64,000 bases of DNA, taken from NCBI GenBank assembly GCA_036874045.1, contig CM072335.1, positions 16,760,001 to 16,824,000 of the forward strand, read 5' to 3'. The stretch comes from Cymodocea nodosa (lineage: Eukaryota; Streptophyta; Magnoliopsida; Alismatales; Cymodoceaceae). The notes beneath the pieces were generated by a model. It had not been told where the DNA came from. It ran no database searches and worked only from the letters and a program-made list of their open reading frames with translations. Of the stretch, positions 12,455-23,440 are shown piece after piece (the stretch's first letter is position 1; every line of letters starts with the position of its first letter). A program made the translations under genes and the position numbers.

Positions 12455-14213
12455 TGTAGGATCGTATGGCTACACAAGAGGGGGGTGAATTGTGTATTTT
12501 TAATATTTTCTGAAATATAATTGAAACTTTAAAACTCAAATACAAGTCGAGACATTGTTTTCATAAAATCATTTTTATTCAAGGTTTCAATTACAATATA
12601 CAATTCAATTCTCCTTAGAAATTTTAGATGCAATTATAACTTGATACCATGTATCATCTAAACAATTTCATAACTATAAACAGAGAAAACTAATTTGCGG
12701 AATTTAAAACATTTCTCCTTGTTTGAGATCTTTCTTCTTCTTCTTCTTCTTCTTCCTCAGCAATTCTTCAGTGACGAATATCTTGTCTTTCTCTACTTCA
12801 CCGAATTTACTTTCTTCTGATACTTCAAATCTTCAACGACATATATAATACATTTTTTTGCTTCACTGAATTTTCTTCCACTTGAGAGATTTTCCCCGAG
12901 ATGGTGTTTTTGATCGTTGAAAAAGATTTTTCTTTTGGTGTATAGGGATGGTTTGATCCTCGAAAAGATTTTTCATTTTATGTGCAAGGATGGTTTGATC
13001 AACGAGAATTCTATGCCTTTTATACTGTATCTTCATTTCATGCATATCCTTCACGTTTAACCACTACCAGTTTCCCACTTCTCCACGTCTTTTCTTTTTC
13101 CTTCATGGAAACAAGCACGTTCTAACCCAAGTTTATATTTCAAATTTTCCTTAATCATCAGTCCTAGATCTCTGAAAAATTTCCTACAAAATAAACTTAC
13201 TTGTCCAAAGAATTTTCCATCAAGTGTAATACGAAATTGTTACTTTAATGTTAACTAAATGAGTAACACAAGTATATATATATAACTTAACGTTTCTAAC
13301 TTAACGAGTTCCTCATGTGCCATTTCACATGACAAGCACTGTAGCTAACTCAACGAACTAAGTCTGTGGTGTTATGCTAACTCAACGAACCAACTTAACC
13401 TTTCTTTCGGAAGGTTAAATGATAACTCACCGAAAACAGTTTAAGTTTTAGATAGTTGCAGTTGTAAGTCACCGAAAAGCTCTTTATATCATAAAACTAG
13501 TGAGAAACGTGTCAAGACCTGAAAACATGATTTAAGTTACCTTTTGGATAGTTACGCCTGTAAGTCTCTGAAAAAAGCTTTAGCTCACCAATTCAGTAAT
13601 AAACAAATGTTTTTTATAATAAGACTTTTACCACGTGCAAAAATAACAACTTAAGTTTATAACGCTAACCTAATGCGTTGCCTTAGCATTCATCATAGCA
13701 ACTCAACGTGTTTAGTTATGTTAACTTAACGAGTTAAACATGTGCACCTCACGTGATACAATACAACATTCGTAACTTATAATTTCACCACGTGTATAAC
13801 ACTAACTTAACGAGTTCGTCTCTTTTTTTACTCACTAACTTAACGAGTTATCACGTGACCTATTTTAACCTTTAAGCCTCTAACTTAACGAGTTCTCACG
13901 TGACCTCTATACAAACAAAACTCTAACTTAACGAGTTGTCTAAACGTGCACTGTTCATGATACAGAAGATATAATTTTAAAATATATCATGCTTTTCAAT
14001 AAAAACACACGTTAACTTAACGTTTAGTTAAATGAGAAATTAATGCAACGAAACGACTAGTTATTAACTTCAGATCCAATATAGACAAGTATTTATGCCA
14101 GTAAGCTTTTTCTGTATTAATTGATGATTTTAATTTCTTTTCACAAGCAATATTAATTGAGCAAATATGATTATATTCATTCAGCACACATCATCAAAAC
14201 AAAATACTCAACA
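12455..14213 (-). repeat. 5' LTR of TE-2 (type II)
   Basis: Runs from TGTAGGATCGTATGG to AAAATACTCAACA as read on plus, 1759 bp. It carries a TATA box (CCTTTTATA on plus, 13016-13024), a CT/GAA-rich tract (about 12729-12760) downstream of it, six exact TAACTTAACGAGTT copies with CACGTG sites, and a segment of about 200 bp (13391-13600) found only in this LTR and the two at 30191-33678. The flank on its right (GCTTA, 14214-14218) is TE-3 spacer; the matching duplicate is not in the window. Confidence 0.93.
13297..13937 (-). repeat. Six-copy TAACTTAACGAGTT array with G-boxes
   Basis: Exact copies start at 13297, 13722, 13803, 13836, 13881 and 13924. On the element strand the core AACTCGTTAAGTT is an inverted repeat (AACT, 5-base centre, AGTT). 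Several copies lie within 10 bases of CACGTG (for example about 13852 and 13897). All family A LTRs share the arrangement with copy-to-copy variation. Maize Sireviruses are known for palindromic motifs in their LTRs; a regulatory role here is inference. Confidence 0.85.
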
Positions 14214-14581
14214 GCTTATACTTTTGATTAATAGTTTAAGATGAGTTACATATAAATTATTCTACAAGTTGAATCAATTAAGTCAAATTTATGCATGATC
14301 ATATGCACTTTCCTTGATTCAAAGGAAACACTTAATCAAAATTTCAGAATGTCAGTAGTATTTAATGTTTTTCATTTACACTTCCACTTAAAATCGTAAA
14401 AACCATTAAAATTGATAAATTACTTAAAATCAATAAGAAACTACTATGATTTTACAATAAATACAAAGTATCTTAAGCAGTAGTTTAGATATTTCTTTAG
14501 ATATTTATGATAAGTATATAATATATATAGGCGAACAACATCATCAATACTATTTATCTTTTTATGTGGAGTTTAAGCGTT
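14214..14581 (-). other. Start of the post-pol spacer of TE-3
   Basis: Non-coding. Matches the TE-2 spacer at about 6661-7031 and the TE-7 spacer at about 49880-50256. No gene. Confidence 0.85.
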
Positions 14582-17500
14582 TTACACATCACATAGCCTA
14601 CAAATACCCAAATTTAATCGAATGTTGCAGAATGTATTTTCATCTAGAGGTTTTGTAAATATATCAGATAATTGATTTTTACTACACACAAATTCTAATT
14701 TAATTTTTCCTTTAATTACGTTATCTCTTAGAAAATGATGTCTAACCTCTATATGCTTTGCTTTAGAATGTAATACAGGATTTTTGGAAAGATTTATTAC
14801 ATAACTACTGTCACAATAAATCTCAGTCGTATCATAAGATAATCCAAAATCTTCTAAAGTTTGCCTTATCCACAGAATCTGAGTGCAACACAGTGCAGCA
14901 GCAACATATTCAGCTTCTGTAGTAGAAAGTGCTACATAGTTTTTCTTTTTACTAAACCATGACACCAAATTATTTCCCAATAATTGACATGTGCCACTTG
15001 TACTTTTTCTATCAAATTTAGATCCTGCATAATCAGCATCAGTATATCCTATAAGATCTATTGAACTATCCTTAGAATAATACAGTTCGAAATTTTTAGT
15101 TCCTTGTATATATCTAAATATTCTTTTAACTGCAATTGAGTGTGATTCTTTAAGATTAGATTGAAATCTAGCACAAACACACACAGCAAACATAATATCA
15201 GGTCTACTAGCAGTCAAATAAAGTAAAGAACCAATCATACTTCTGTATTTTCTTTGATCTATTGATTTTCCTATGTCATCAATATCTAACTTTAAAGAAG
15301 TACTCATAGGAGTTCCTCGAATCCTTATATCATTAAAATTAAATTTCTTAAGCATTTCATCTGCATATTTTTCCTGATTTAAAAATATACCTTTAACAAT
15401 TTGCTTAATTTGAAGTCCTAGAAAATATGAAAGTTCTCCTATCATACTCATTTCAAACTGATTTGTCATCTCTTCAGAGAATATTTTTATCAGCTTATCA
15501 GAGGTTGCTCCAAAGATTATATCATCCACGTATATTTTAGCAACAATCTGATCTTTACCATCTCTCTTGATAGATAGAGTATGATCCACTTTTCCCATGA
15601 TATAGTGTTTTTCCATTAAAAAAGTAGAGGGTCTTTCATACCATGATCTAGGTGCTTGCTTCAAACCATATAAGGCTTTCTTCAATTTATACACAAAGTC
15701 AGGATTTTTAATATCTTCAAATCCAGGTGGTTGTTTTACATAGACTTCTTCATTAATTAAACCATTTAGAAATGCACTCTTTACATCCATTTGAAATAAT
15801 TTAAAATCCATATAACAAGCATAAGCCAATAATATTCTAATACTTTCTAACCTAGCCATAGGAGCAAATGTTTCATCATAATCTAGTACTTCTTCATGTG
15901 TATACCCTTGTGCAACTAATCTAGCTTTCTTCCTTATAACTTGACCAATCTCATTAGTTTTGTTTCTAAAGATCCACTTTGTACCTATTATGGACTGACG
16001 TTCTGGTGGAGAGACTAATTCCCAAACATCATTTCTGATGAATTGATTTAGTTCTTCTTGCATTGCCACTATCCAATTTTCATCAAATAATGCTTCTTGT
16101 ATATTCCTTGGTTCCACCATAGAAACAAACATACACATACTATTTAAATTTACTGAAGCTCTAGTTTTAACTCCCTCATTAATATTACCAATGACTTGAG
16201 TAGTGGGATGTGATGAAGAATAACGCCAATTTCTTTGATTTTCCTCAATATTCTCATCAACATCTGAAGGTCCATCACTTTCATCATTAGTTTGATCATT
16301 TAAGTTCATATTTTTGATTTTCTTAGATAAATCTTCAATCTCTCTATTGATCTCTAACTCTTTTGGGAGACTGATCATATCATCATTATCAGCTTTAGAT
16401 TGAGATTCTCTAAAAGAATTTTCATTGAAGCTTACATGGAGGGTTTCTTCAATAGTTCTAGAAGTTTTGTTATATACTCTATAGGCTTTACTTCTAGTAG
16501 AGTAACCTACAAAAATTCCTTCATCTACTTTGGCTTGAAATTTATCCCTTTTATCCTTAGTATTAAGAATAAAATACTTGCAGCCAAATGGTTTCATATA
16601 GGAAATTTTTGGAACCCTATTAAACATAATTTCAAAAGGAGTTTTATTAACACGAAGTCTTAAATGACTTCTGTTAATAACATAACAAGATGTATTTACT
16701 ACTTCAACCCAAAGATTTTGAGGTAACTTATGTTCATTCAAAATAGTTCTGGCCATTTCTTGAAGTCATCTATTCTTTCTCTCAACAACACCATTTTGGC
16801 ATGGTGCTCTTGTTAAAAGAAAATTTGTGATCAATGCCATGCTTATTACAATAATTATCCATTTGATCATTATCAAATTCAGTACCATGATCACTCCTAA
16901 GTTTTTGAATAGAGACACTTTGTTTATTTTGAACAAGATAGCAAAATATTTTAAACTTTTCAAAAACTTCTGTCATAGATGCTAAAAAATATACCCAAGT
17001 GTATCTAGAGAAGTCATCTACTAAAACAAATACATACCGTTTACCACCAAGACTCATGATTCTTATTGGTCCAAATATATCCATATGTATAAGTTCTAAG
17101 ACTCTCTTGCTTGAAATATCAATTTTGGATTTAAAAAACTTTTTGTGAAGTTTACCTAACTCACATGCATCACACATAAAGTCCTTTGAGTATTTAATCT
17201 TTGGTAAACCTCTCACTAAATGTTTTCTAGATAGTTTATGTAACAGTTTCATATTTATATGCCCAATCCTTCTATGGCATAGATATGCATCACTAGTTTC
17301 AACTAGCAAACATGAATTTAAATCAACTACACCAGAAGGTAAAGATAAAATACATACAGAACCTTTTCATTTAGCAATAAACTTAATTTCATCTGTATTT
17401 TTATTAATAATTTTGCATACATTATCTTCAAACACTACATAATATCCATTTTCAATTAATTTTATAACACTCAGCAAATTAAATCCTAGGTTTTCTACAT

Positions 17501-17695
17501 ATAGTACATTCGAAATAACACAAGTCGGAGTTATTTCAACATTGCCCATACCTATGATTTTATCTTTGCTTTTGTTTCCAAATGTTACACTTCCTTTCAT
17601 GGTATTTGTAAAATTTTGTGGTAGACTTTTCTATCCAATCATGTGACTTGACGCTCCACTGTCCAAGATCCATTTTGATGTTGTTTCCTCCTACA
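14582..17695 (-). pseudogene. pol: pol of TE-3
   Basis: A 724-codon open stretch (14582-16756) covers the integrase C-terminal part, RT and all of RNase [78 protein letters not shown] and KHIEVRHHFLRDNV, ending LGICRLCDV. Upstream lie the integrase core (RSDHGTEFDND, about 16870), the HHCC zinc site (CDACELGKLHK, about 17150) and the protease motif DSGASSH at about 17650. The KHHFLRD-like block in RNase H and the YSTRSKAYRVY block are typical of Sirevirus pol. Several interruptions remain, mainly in the first third. Confidence 0.92.
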
Positions 17696-19958
17696 AAAAA
17701 AATTAAGAAAAACTTTTTCTTGATACCCAATGTTGTTTAGGACCAAGTTCATTAATCGCATATTTCTTCTTTTTGTTTAAAAATAGTTTAACATTATCAT
17801 TTACATTCTTATTAGTTGTAAGTACTATAGACTTATTTTTAACATCATACTTACTTATAGCATTATTGCTCTTATAATCATTCTTTTTGTTTTCAGCTGT
17901 ATTATAACCAAGACCAAACTGATTTTTATCAGATGTTAACTTATTTTGGTCATGCTCATACATTTAAGTAAGTTCATACCAAGATTTTGTACTAGTATTA
18001 GCATTTTTTGTACATACAAAATCTTTTTCTACACAAGAATTTTCAAATTTATCACATGTAGAATGAGTAATTGGTCTAACACTAGTGTTTTGAATTACAT
18101 GCTCGAGTTTCCGAATTTTCAGTTTACTAAAATTGTCTGAAATTTTAGGGACATTAGAAATTGAATTTCCAAAAAAAGAAACAAGATTTTTAGAAACATT
18201 AATAGTCATGTTAGAAGCACAATTGGACAAATCACATTGATTTATATTATTACTACATGATTCATCCCTTGAAGTACATACTTCTACATATTTATTACCT
18301 TGTTTCATGATAAAAGTAATTTTAGTCTTAGATTTACTTGAACTGCAACTAATAAATCCTTTATTGGCTTGAGATTCAGGATATTCAGGATAATCAAATC
18401 CTAGGCCAAATTTATATGACACTGCAGGGGTACTAGTTAGTTTGTCTAACTTTGTTTGACTTAAATTCCATTTCTCAATGGTAGAATTTAAATCTAGCTC
18501 TCTTAGTTTTAATTTATCTATCTCTAATTCAAGTTCATTTATATTTTTTCTCAAGATTTCATTTTCAGATTCTATCTTTAATTTTTCAGCATTTGTATTC
18601 TGTATTTGTTCATGCAAGACACATTCATTAAATCTAAATTTATGCAAATCTCTAGCATGATTTTCATTATCACATTTAAACTTTTCTAAAGTAGTAGACA
18701 AGAAATAATTTTCTTCTTCCACAATAGATAAAGAGTTTCTAATATTCTTATTTTCTAGTTGACAAACTTTAAGTTTTTGTAATAATGCATGATAAACACA
18801 TAATAATTCATTAAAGTTAAAATCTAAATGACTTTCAGGATCAGATATTACCTCAGACTCATCTACCATGAAGCACACATGAGCAATGTCTTCTAACTCT
18901 TGTTCTCCTTCTGAATGTGAAGATTTTGATGATGATTCCTTAGATTCAGACTCTTCAAACGTGTCATCCCAAGTGACCTTCAAAGCCTTTTTCTTGTAAA
19001 ACTTTTTCTGAGTTTACTAAGTCGTCTTCTTCTGATTTATCCTACTTTGCTTTCATTTTTCCTTATAGGACAATCTGGAGAAAGATGTCTAGGTTTCTTA
19101 CAGTTGTAACATACATACTTTCTGGATGAAGAATTCTTGTCATTCAGAGATTTTGACGTTGAGGGTTTGTAATTTCTGTTCCTTTGCTGTTTCCTAGCTT
19201 TCCATGCTTTCTTGAATTTCCTAGTCTGCAAAATCAAATCCTCGGTAGAATCAGTAGATATATCAGAATCTGAATTAATTTCGAAGGCTATTTCTTTCTT
19301 CATTTTTGGTTTGTTGTGACTTAGTGATTCATTTAATTGAACTTCATAAGCTGTTAAGTTTCCTATAAGTTCATTCATGGTATAAACATTTAAATCTCGT
19401 GATTCCTCAATTGATGTTACTTTTTGAGACCATTTAGAACTTAGAGATCTAAGAATTTTCCTTACCAAATCCTTCTGCTCAAAATTCTTTCCTAAGCATT
19501 TTAAAGAGTTTATGATATTAAGAAATCTGGAAAACATCTCAGAAATACTTTAGTCTTCATGCATCTTAAAGAGTTCATACTTATGAATCAACATGTTTAT
19601 TTTAGTCTCTTTAACTTGAGAAGTACCTTCATGTGAAACTTTTAATGCATGCCACATCTCATAAGCATATTTATATGTCGACACTTTACTGAACTGTTCA
19701 TAACTCAATGCACAAAATAAAATATTTAAGCCCTTAGCATTCAGAGTTTCATTTTCTTTTTCAGTAATTGTCCAAGTATTATAAGTGGTAGATAACAGAG
19801 TATATGATTCAGAAATCATGAACCTCAACTTATGATCTACTTTGAAGAAAAACAGTCATCCTATATTTCCAATATTCAAAATGAATTCTATCAAATAAAG
19901 GAGGACGATTAAGATTTTGGCCTTCATATAAAGAAAAATTACCATTTCCAGTAGCCAT
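17696..19958 (-). pseudogene. gag: gag of TE-3
   Basis: Starts at the ATG at 19958 (MATGNGNFSLYEGQNLNRP). The copia gag domain is followed by a CCHC knuckle (CYNCKKPRHLSPDCP, about 19070-19115). A 339-codon open stretch (17964-18983) then holds an acidic Ser/Glu segment, a long coiled coil with Leu/Glu/Lys heptads, and a Ser/Asn-rich linker. In SIRE-type elements this coiled coil is thought to support Gag assembly and contacts with host proteins. About four interruptions. Confidence 0.88.
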
Positions 19959-20144
19959 CTTACCTTAAATTTTTCAACCTATTTGATTTTAAACAATCGA
20001 AAAACTTTAAAACAACTTGAGCCTTAAATCAAGAAAGTTAAACGTATGCTTAGATATTAATGTCTATTTAAAAACAAGGAAGACAGAATAAGCAATGATA
20101 TTAAATAAGTTGGTATCGATTTTATATCAAAGATTATTAACAAA

Positions 20145-20156
20145 GCTTTAATACCA
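20145..20156 (-). promoter_or_regulatory. Primer binding site of TE-3
   Basis: On the element strand it reads TGGTATTAAAGC, two bases from the LTR edge. A diverged version of the initiator-Met tRNA complement. Confidence 0.85.
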
Positions 20157-20158
20157 CT

Positions 20159-21709
20159 TGTAGGACCTTATGGCTACACAAGAGGGGGGTGAATTGTGTT
20201 TTTCAATATTTTCAAATATAATTAAAACTTTAAAACTCAAAAATAAGTTGAGACATTGTTTTCATATAATCATTTTTATTCAAGGTTTCAATTACAATAT
20301 ACAATTCAATGCTCCTCAGAAATTGTTGATGCAATTATATCTCGATACCATGTATCATCTAAACAATTTCATAACTAGAAACATAGAAAACTAATTTACA
20401 GAATTTAAAACATTTCTCCCTGTTTGAGATCTTTCTTCTTCTTCTCTTTCTTCTTCAGTAATTCTTCAGTAACGAATATCTTATCTCTTTATGCTTCACC
20501 AAATTTGCTTTCTTCTGATACTTTAAATCTTTAGTGACATAAATCTGACCTTTTCTACTTCATTGAATTTGCTTCCACCTGATACTTCAAATCTTCAGTG
20601 ACATATATCTTACATTTTTATGCTTCACTAAACTTTCTTCTACTTGAGAGATTTTCCCCAAAGTGGTGTTTTTGATCCCTGAAAAGATTTTTCGTTTGAT
20701 GTGTAAGGATAATTTGATCAACGAGAATTTTATGCCTTTTATATTGTATCTTCATTTCATGCATATCCTTCACGTTTAATCACTGCCAGTTTTCCACTTC
20801 TTCACGTCTTTTTTTTTCCTCCATCGAAATACACACGTTCTGACCCACCTTTACATTTCAAATTTTCTTTAATCATCAATCTTGGATCTCTAAAAAATTT
20901 CTTGCAAAATAAACTTTCTCGTCCAAAATTTTTCATAAAGTATAATAAGAAGTCGTTACTTTAATGTTAACTAAACGAGTAACACAAGTATATATATAAC
21001 TTAACGTTTTCAACTTAACGAGTTTCTCATGTGACAAGTACTATAGCTAACTCAACGAACTAACTCCGTTGTGTTATGGATAACTCAACGAACTATCTCC
21101 GTTGTGTTACAATAACTTAACTAACCAGTAATATACAAATGTTTTTATAATAAGAATTTTACCACGTGCAAAAAATAACAACTTAAGTTTATAATGCTAA
21201 CCTAACACGTTGCCTTAGTGTTCAATATAGCAACTCAACGTGTTTAGTTATGTTAACCTAACGAGTTAAACATGTGCACCTTACGTGATACAATATGGCA
21301 TTCGTAACTTATAATTTCACCACATGTATAACACTAACTTAACGAGTTGTCTAAACTTTTACTCACTAACTTAACGAGTTCTCACGTGATCTCTATACGA
21401 CTAAAACTCTAACTTAACAAGTTTTCCAAATGTGCACTATACATGATACAGAAAATATAACTTTAAAACAAATCATGCTTTTCAATAAAAACACATGTTA
21501 ACTTAACGTTTAGTTAAATGAGAAATTAATGTAATGAAATGACTAGTTATTAACTTAGTATAATTTTAGATCTAATATAGACAAGTATTTATATAAGTAA
21601 GCTTTTTTTGTATTAATTGATGATTTTAATTTCTTTTCACAAGCAATAGTAATTGAGCAAATATGATTATTTTCATTTAGCACACATCATCAAAACAAAA
21701 TACTCAATA
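20159..21709 (-). repeat. 5' LTR of TE-3
   Basis: 1551 bp from TGTAGGACC to AAAATACTCAATA as read on plus. TATA box at 20735-20743 (CCTTTTATA on plus). Three copies of the 65-bp tandem module downstream of it (about 20465-20640), where most family A LTRs have two. To its right there is no PPT but an unassigned strip, consistent with a 5' LTR whose outer flank is the insertion site. Confidence 0.92.
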
Positions 21710-21906
21710 AAAATAATTGAACAAGAGCAAGAATTTAGTAAATATTCTCAAGAATAGCTAAACAGAAATAGATCATCAAAATAACTCAATATGAACCAAT
21801 AATAGAAAATAAGATGGTGAAGTAAATATTGAAAAAGTAGAAGATAAAAGATAGTAGGTAATGTTAAAAATCATTTAGGCAGCATATTCCTAAATCTCTT
21901 CTCAAT
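21710..21906. other. Unassigned 197-bp strip
   Basis: AT-rich, no ORF, and no match I can see to any LTR, UTR or spacer in the window. It holds two short look-alikes, TTTAGGCAGCATATT (about 21877) and TTTAGGCAGAATTTT (about 21905). It separates the TE-3 LTR from the C-terminal part of the TE-4 env-like ORF. It may be old host DNA, filler at a repair junction, or the 3' end of a diverged element. Nothing functional is visible. Confidence 0.5.
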
Positions 21907-23440
21907 TTAGGCAGAATTTTGCAAATCATTAATACTAAATACTCTCATGCCTTTAGTTTTAGAGGGCCAGTCAGATAAATTCAATTGGCTTGCAAGGATT
22001 CTACATACAACATCACCATAAAATAATTTTGAACTCATATGCTGTAGTTGAGAAGTAAAAACATCAAACCAATTGATTTGAATTCTATTCAGCAGGCCAT
22101 AAGTTGCATATAAACATCTTCTGCTGACTTCCAAATTGTGTCCAACTCTCTGAAATAAATTTGCATGCAATATATTTGCAATAAACATTGCCTCTGCATT
22201 TAGATTTTCCATTAATCTCATTTTAGAATATACATCTGGAATTTTTGATAAAGACTGAATGTTCCATTCTAGTTGTCTAATCATGTCAAATCTGTTTGTA
22301 ACAACAACACCTTCATTCTTTAAACCTAAAACTTCAAAAATTAACTCAGGAGACAATATAAACTCCTATTGATTTATTTGAGTTTACAAAAAATTTCCAT
22401 TCTTGACCAGATTGCTATAAAAAGCTGCAATAAGCTTTGTGTATTGCTTCCATTTCGTTCCTACTGGTAAGAATTGAATGAGGCCTTGAAACTCAAATAG
22501 ATCTCTTATTTCCTTCAAATTTCTGAACTTTATTGGACGAGCATGCAGAATCTGACATGTAATTAGATTATTGTATTTCTACAATGCTTCTTTAGATCTA
22601 AAATGAATTGAATTACCTTGAATTTGTAATACTGTACACAAAGAAGGTGATACCTGAAGCCGTGATTCAGAGTTTAATTCATCTTCAAGAACCTCTTCTT
22701 CAAAATGAATGTCATGTTGTTCCTCTTCCAAAATATTATCTTGAAGCTACTCAAGTAAGTTTGATTCTTCAGCTTCAACAGTGTTAGGAACGTCTTCAAT
22801 ATGTACAACATTCATCTGTTCAGTCTCTATAGAATGATCAGAGTTCAATGTTTCCATAAATTCTACAACCAGTGTATCTATCTGTAATTGTTCATTTTGT
22901 TCAACAGATATTTCCATTGATTCATATTGTGAATTCTCAAACTCTGCTTCTATAGATTCTGTAGAAGGCTGGTTAACTTTTAGCTCTTCTAGAGTCTTAA
23001 CATTCTCAATATCTGCTACTCCAAACAATTCAACCTGTGAACTAGTTACTGCCTCAACATTGTTAATTATATCTACAATAACTTGTTCAACGTCAGGTGC
23101 TTGATGCTCTGATTTGTCAATTTCTGCATCATTAGGACTTGTACTAATAGAAAAACTTGAGCTCATATTTGACTTGTATTTCTTCTCAAGCTTTCTAGCA
23201 AGGGAAAATAAAGTCTCATTATCTTCATCAGTGAACTGATGAGTTTATCAGATGCACAATAAGGTACAATGTCTAGACATACATTGTCCGTTGGAAATAA
23301 TTTTTCATCTGATTTTCCTTTTTCAATAGACTTTGTTTCCTTAGAAATAATTTTTCTGACTTTTCTTCTTATATAACGTTTCTGTTTCTCCTCTTCAAGT
23401 ATTGCAGTTTTCTTTTCAAATTGCTCCATAAAAGTTTTCT
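21907..23440 (-). pseudogene. Env-like 3' ORF part of TE-4
   Basis: Contains the basic helical stretch (MEQFEKKTAILEEEKQK, about 23430), the acidic Ser/Glu linker (about 22750-23160) and the conserved domain (LSPELIFEVLGLKNEG about 22310-22355; LLNRIQINWFDVF about 22060-22100). The N-terminal part and the usual Gln-rich C-terminus are not visible here. The domain is nearly identical in sequence to those of TE-1 and TE-2. Several breaks. Confidence 0.72.

Larger units (their letters stand above)
2913..14213 (-). mobile_element. TE-2: family A Sirevirus, long copy without its 3' LTR
   Basis: Reading leftward: 5' LTR (12455-14213), primer site, gag (12254 to about 10110), pol (about 10110-7032), spacer (7031-5439), env-like ORF (5438-3186), 3' UTR (3185-2913). 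This is the fullest family A internal region in the window and defines the family layout. The right edge lies in the post-pol spacer of TE-3. The 3' LTR is not present; the copy ends at the inverted junction with TE-1. Coding parts are broken many times. Confidence 0.9.
14214..21709 (-). mobile_element. TE-3: family A Sirevirus, 5' LTR to post-pol spacer
   Basis: Reading leftward: 5' LTR (20159-21709), primer site, gag (19958-17696), pol (17695-14582), first 368 bases of the post-pol spacer. TE-2's LTR then begins, consistent with TE-2 having inserted here. Env-like ORF and 3' LTR of this copy are not in the window. It has the longest open stretch here (14582-16756), but the copy is still broken in several places. 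Confidence 0.9.

Noticed and set aside
13297-13937. Regular short repeats considered as a CRISPR-like array
   Set aside because: Repeats are 13-14 bases with irregular spacing, recur in every LTR, and sit in a plant retroelement.
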